Below are positions 60,812 to 64,000 of a stretch of 64,000 bases of DNA, piece after piece. A program made the position numbers and the translations under genes. How positions within the stretch are numbered: the stretch's first letter is position 1; every line of letters starts with the position of its first letter. The stretch covers positions 141,099,657 to 141,163,656 of the forward strand of contig NC_092861.1 in assembly GCF_032062135.1 (NCBI RefSeq), read 5' to 3'. The notes under the pieces were generated by a model, which saw nothing but the letters and a program-made list of their open reading frames with translations, was not told the DNA's origin and made no database searches. This DNA is from Pyxicephalus adspersus. Lineage: Eukaryota; Chordata; Amphibia; Anura; Pyxicephalidae.

Positions 60812-61126
60812 AAGGCTGCGTTCACACATGAAATATTTGTCATTGGAAAGGATCTTTCACAATCGACAAAAGACTGCACGATGCATGAACGAGTGCTGTA
60901 CATACTGCGCCTTTCTGGTCTATGGAGAAGGAAGAGGGAGAACGACGGAGCGGGACCCTGCTGCACTCTCTCCCCTTCACATTACGATCGCTCATCGTTC
61001 ATGGATCCGCCAGGACAGATCTATAAACGACGAAGGACCAGCACTGTACACACACCAGATTCTTGTCCAATATAAGCTCTGAGACGATTATCAGATGTGA
61101 ATCATCTGACGTGTGTATGCAGCTTT
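60812..61126. mobile_element. Harbinger-like MITE, copy 5
   Basis: AGGCTGCGTTCACACATG to GACGTGTGTATGCAGCT, followed by TTA. Same block order as 59489-59809. Confidence 0.85.
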
Positions 61127-61499
61127 AGTTTCTGCCCCTGGGTTTCAGCAATACTGTTTTGGATAATCTCACAGAAACAGGTACAGTGACAGCTAAAGCC
61201 AACAGGCTGCAGCTGCCACAGTGCCAAATAGTGAAAACCCAAACAATAAAATGTATTTAATTTTTGAAAAAAATGCATGTGTAATAGAAAAAATATATCT
61301 TTAAAAGATAAAGCTTTCAATGATTTTCCATTTGTTTTGGTAGACAAATTAGACGTTTTTGTATATATACTGGCACTGCCAAATTTAATCTGGCAACTAG
61401 GGTTTAATAATCTTAACTGGAAAAAATCCAGAATAATTGCTTAATATAGATATACAGAAACTGCCTGACGTAACCTGTCAAGATTTGTGAAAGTTTTTT

Positions 61500-61870
61500 A
61501 CTTTGTTTTGAGCAACAGTAATCTGATATTACTTTGCTGTTTTCTTCACCTTTGAAGTTAAGATCATTACTTCTCAAAAACACCAAGTTCTGGAACCTAT
61601 TTCTATCACAGAACTTTGTGCTGTGGGGTGGAATTAGCGCTGTACAGTGCTAGCACAGTTCCACCTGGAAAATCCTCAGCTCTTCTAATGACGTTCAAAG
61701 CTTTTATGCCTCCATGCAGAAAACGCCTCTTCCCATTTTTGCTTGTCTGTCTTCTACATTTTCCAATCTATTAACTTCTATCAGACTCGGCAAATCTGTC
61801 TGAGCAAGTGAATTGTTTAACTTCTTGCAATCCCTCATTGTTCAGATGTTGTCATCATAAGATAAAAAGA
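61500..61870. other. Unique stretch, no gene recognised
   Basis: Non-repetitive sequence with CAGACTCGGCAAATCTGTCT and TTGTTCAGATGTTGTCATCA. Possibly constrained, but no specific element is named. Confidence 0.2.
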
Positions 61871-62680
61871 AGGAATAAATTCCTATACAATTCTTAGGAG
61901 GATTGTTTTGTATTTTATGATGAGGTTATCAGCAGATTCATTTATTACCATGTTGGGTTTCTTCTATGTGCTTTGAGATATATCAGCATTCTTGTATGTG
62001 TAACAACTCATGAACAGAAGATTTTGTAAGGGATCGCTCACAATAAAAGTGTGCTATGCCAGACTATGTAGTAATACATGGTAATGCACTGTGTATGAGC
62101 ACTGCGATTCATAGGCTAATTGCACTAACTGCATATATGTAGTGATCTGCAATGCAGAGAGGCTTCAATTTCTTTAGAAATCAGATCTTGCTTTAGGTTC
62201 CCAAGGTACCTGGGCACATGGTTTGCTTAACACAACATGCATGAATGGACAAAAACACATGCTTTTCAGTGCTCTAAATCATGATGTGTGATCAGATCCT
62301 TAAAGTGGAAATAAAGTACACATTATAATGGGTGGGCACTTGTCATCATCTTTAAGTATCTATAGTATCAATGCAAAATCACCTCTCTGTGTTCTCTTCC
62401 CCAGTGGCAACAGGACAAAACATCATTTGCTGATCCATCTGCTGCCGCCATTTTTTCCAGTGCTACCATCAGGAAGGACAAAGGATGCTTCCATACCAGG
62501 CCCTGATCAAGAGCTTGACTTTTGCAGTGCTGGGACTTTATACATAGGAAGGGGGACCCAGGAAGTTTACCTTGTATAGGACCCAAAAATTTATGGTGGT
62601 TCTGATTTTTCTTGCAACTTCTTTGACTGTCCCCAGGGTATGTTCTCAAGATGCTGCTAATGAGCCTGGATGTACTTAAT

Positions 62681-62896
62681 GGGCCTGATTTATTAAAGTT
62701 CTCCAAGGCTGGCACTTTTACCAGTGAAGCTGTGTGATCCGGCAAACCTGGAATGGATTTCTTCAAAGTTATTTGCATTTTGCTAGCAAATGTTTTAAAT
62801 CCTGGACCAGATCCATTTCAGGTTTGCTGGGTCGCCCAGCTTCACTGATGAAAGTGTATCTTCTCCAGCCTTGGAGAGCTTTATTAAATCCAGGCC
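62681..62896. mobile_element. Fold-back MITE, copy 9
   Basis: GGGCCTGATTTATTAAAGTT to GAGCTTTATTAAATCCAGGCC. Complete apart from a small deletion in the left arm after CAAGGCTGG. Confidence 0.9.
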
Positions 62897-64000
62897 AATA
62901 AATTGATGTACTTGTTCCAGGCCAATGGTTCAGCATGTACTGCAGCCACACTGGGCCCCAACTAAAAGAACTTGACTCTTGCAATGCTGGAACTTTTGAA
63001 CATTGGGGAAAAAGGGCCCAGGAGGTTTTTCTAGTATGAGGCCTAGACTTTTCTAATGGCGGTCCTGACTGCAGCCAACTATTTTTAAATTTGAATTTAC
63101 CATAACTGCAAAGAGAATGCTGGAGGTTATCAGTACAGAGATGCAATTAATGATAACAAAGGTGAAAAAATATTTTATGTAAAAAATGACATTTTTTATG
63201 GTACACATTGCTTGAGCAAATTAAATATCATTCAGTTCAGGTTGGCATCTTCTCAAAAGAGTCAAGAAAGAAAGAAAGGGTTTAATTAAGTTTTAAAAAT
63301 GATTCTGGGATCACTGGCACAGTGACTTGGATCCTACGCACACATTAATTGGATGCCTGGGCTCCAAAACTTAATTACTTATAAGGAAAACAAGATCAGA
63401 ATAGCTAACAGGCAGTCCGCTGGTGCATTATTGTAAAGCATACTCGCACAAAGGCTTTTAAGAGACACTTTCATCAGACAAAACATTTTTATTTAGAAAT
63501 ATGGTTTATTTGCTCTTCAATCATATACATTATTGACTGTCCAAGGCAATAAATAGTATTTTAAACCCAGTAATTAAACTTCTACATGTTTGTGTAATTT
63601 TTTTAGGTAATTTTCATATTATTTTTTAATTTTTAGGTTTCATTAAAATAATGCTTGGTTCTTGTTAAAACATTTCATAATTTTCAGTGACAAGCCTATG
63701 GTCCTATAGTCTTCCCATAATAGGCTCAGCACTGCCCATCTACATGTCCCAAACTGCAGGTGGTATATTAAACCATTTTAAGAAGAAACCTAACATCACA
63801 CATTAAAATGATCATCTTCTGAGATAAGTATAAACATGTTTTGATGTATAAGTGGACCCATCTCAGATTTTGCACCCTATGTCTTTTTGGCTGGGCCGTG
63901 GCTTATTGAAATGGCAAGGTGTCACAGGATGATCTCCGTACTTCTTTATATTTTCTCAGGGTAAAACATCATTTACAAATGGGAAGCCCCCCGCAAATGC

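Larger units (their letters stand above)
46635..64000 (-). other. KCNH1: KCNH1 intron before the last exon (partial)
   Basis: Sequence upstream of the last KCNH1 exon to the window edge, at least 17 kb. I looked for the preceding exon (the cyclic-nucleotide-binding-homology domain) on the minus strand and found nothing like it. The intron holds a hAT-derived tandem array, several MITEs, one hammerhead-like motif and several unique blocks that look conserved. From 48.4 to 49.4, 57.2 to 57.9, 58.4 to 59.4 and 63.0 to 64.0 kb I see no gene or clear element. Confidence 0.8.

Noticed and set aside
62368..63146. Two minus-strand frames of 125 and 136 codons
   Set aside because: Both run through the fold-back MITE at 62681-62896; peptides such as KKSIPGLPDHTASL recur wherever that MITE occurs (for example 3506-3688 and 17964-18287).
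1..64000. CRISPR arrays, bacterial operons, phage genes, tRNA or rRNA genes
   Set aside because: No regularly spaced repeats of the right kind, no prokaryotic gene density, and no tRNA cloverleaf or rRNA sequence recognised. The regular arrays present are microsatellites or MITE-derived.

Overview
The window is vertebrate nuclear DNA: AT-rich, intron-bearing, with long non-coding stretches and many short DNA-transposon relics. The two real genes are visible only as terminal exons, and they converge. Exon sequence, gene order and repeat content together suggest an amphibian, most likely a frog. The repeats include many copies of a fold-back MITE ending in a GGGCCTGATTTATTAAAG-type inverted repeat, a TTTCTCAACC hAT family and TTAA-flanked palindromic MITEs. 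The order HHAT(+) to KCNH1(-), tail to tail, matches what is known of human chromosome 1q32.

Layout. Positions 1-9848 are the last intron of HHAT (Hedgehog acyltransferase). The final coding exon of HHAT is 9849-9985, followed by a short 3' UTR with an AATAAA at 10118. From about 10.15 to 44.7 kb lies a gene-free convergent intergenic interval of about 35 kb. It is filled with MITEs, a dead Tc1 transposase (32.7-33.75 kb), a complex local duplication (15.4-20.9 kb), a second duplication (28.6/30.7 kb), long inverted repeats (22.3-23.1 and 29.3-29.8 kb) and microsatellites. The last coding exon of KCNH1 (EAG1 voltage-gated potassium channel), 280 codons including the stop, occupies 46634 down to 45795 on the minus strand. 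Positions 46635-64000 are the preceding KCNH1 intron, again with MITEs and several unique stretches that look like conserved non-coding elements.

The two genes have no direct functional link. HHAT palmitoylates Hedgehog ligands in the ER; KCNH1 is a neuronal plasma-membrane channel. They are simply neighbours. No operon, CRISPR, phage or bacterial system is present.

The most interesting material is in the repeats. Four short motifs (265-298, 6399-6435, 22736-22777, 54741-54780) have the layout of hammerhead self-cleaving ribozymes, as known from Penelope-like elements and retrozymes. In the 15.4-20.9 kb duplication, three different transposons each sit in one copy while the partner copy keeps the empty site, giving a natural insertion chronology. 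The HHAT exon also predicts a C-terminal tail about 15 residues longer than I recall for the human protein.
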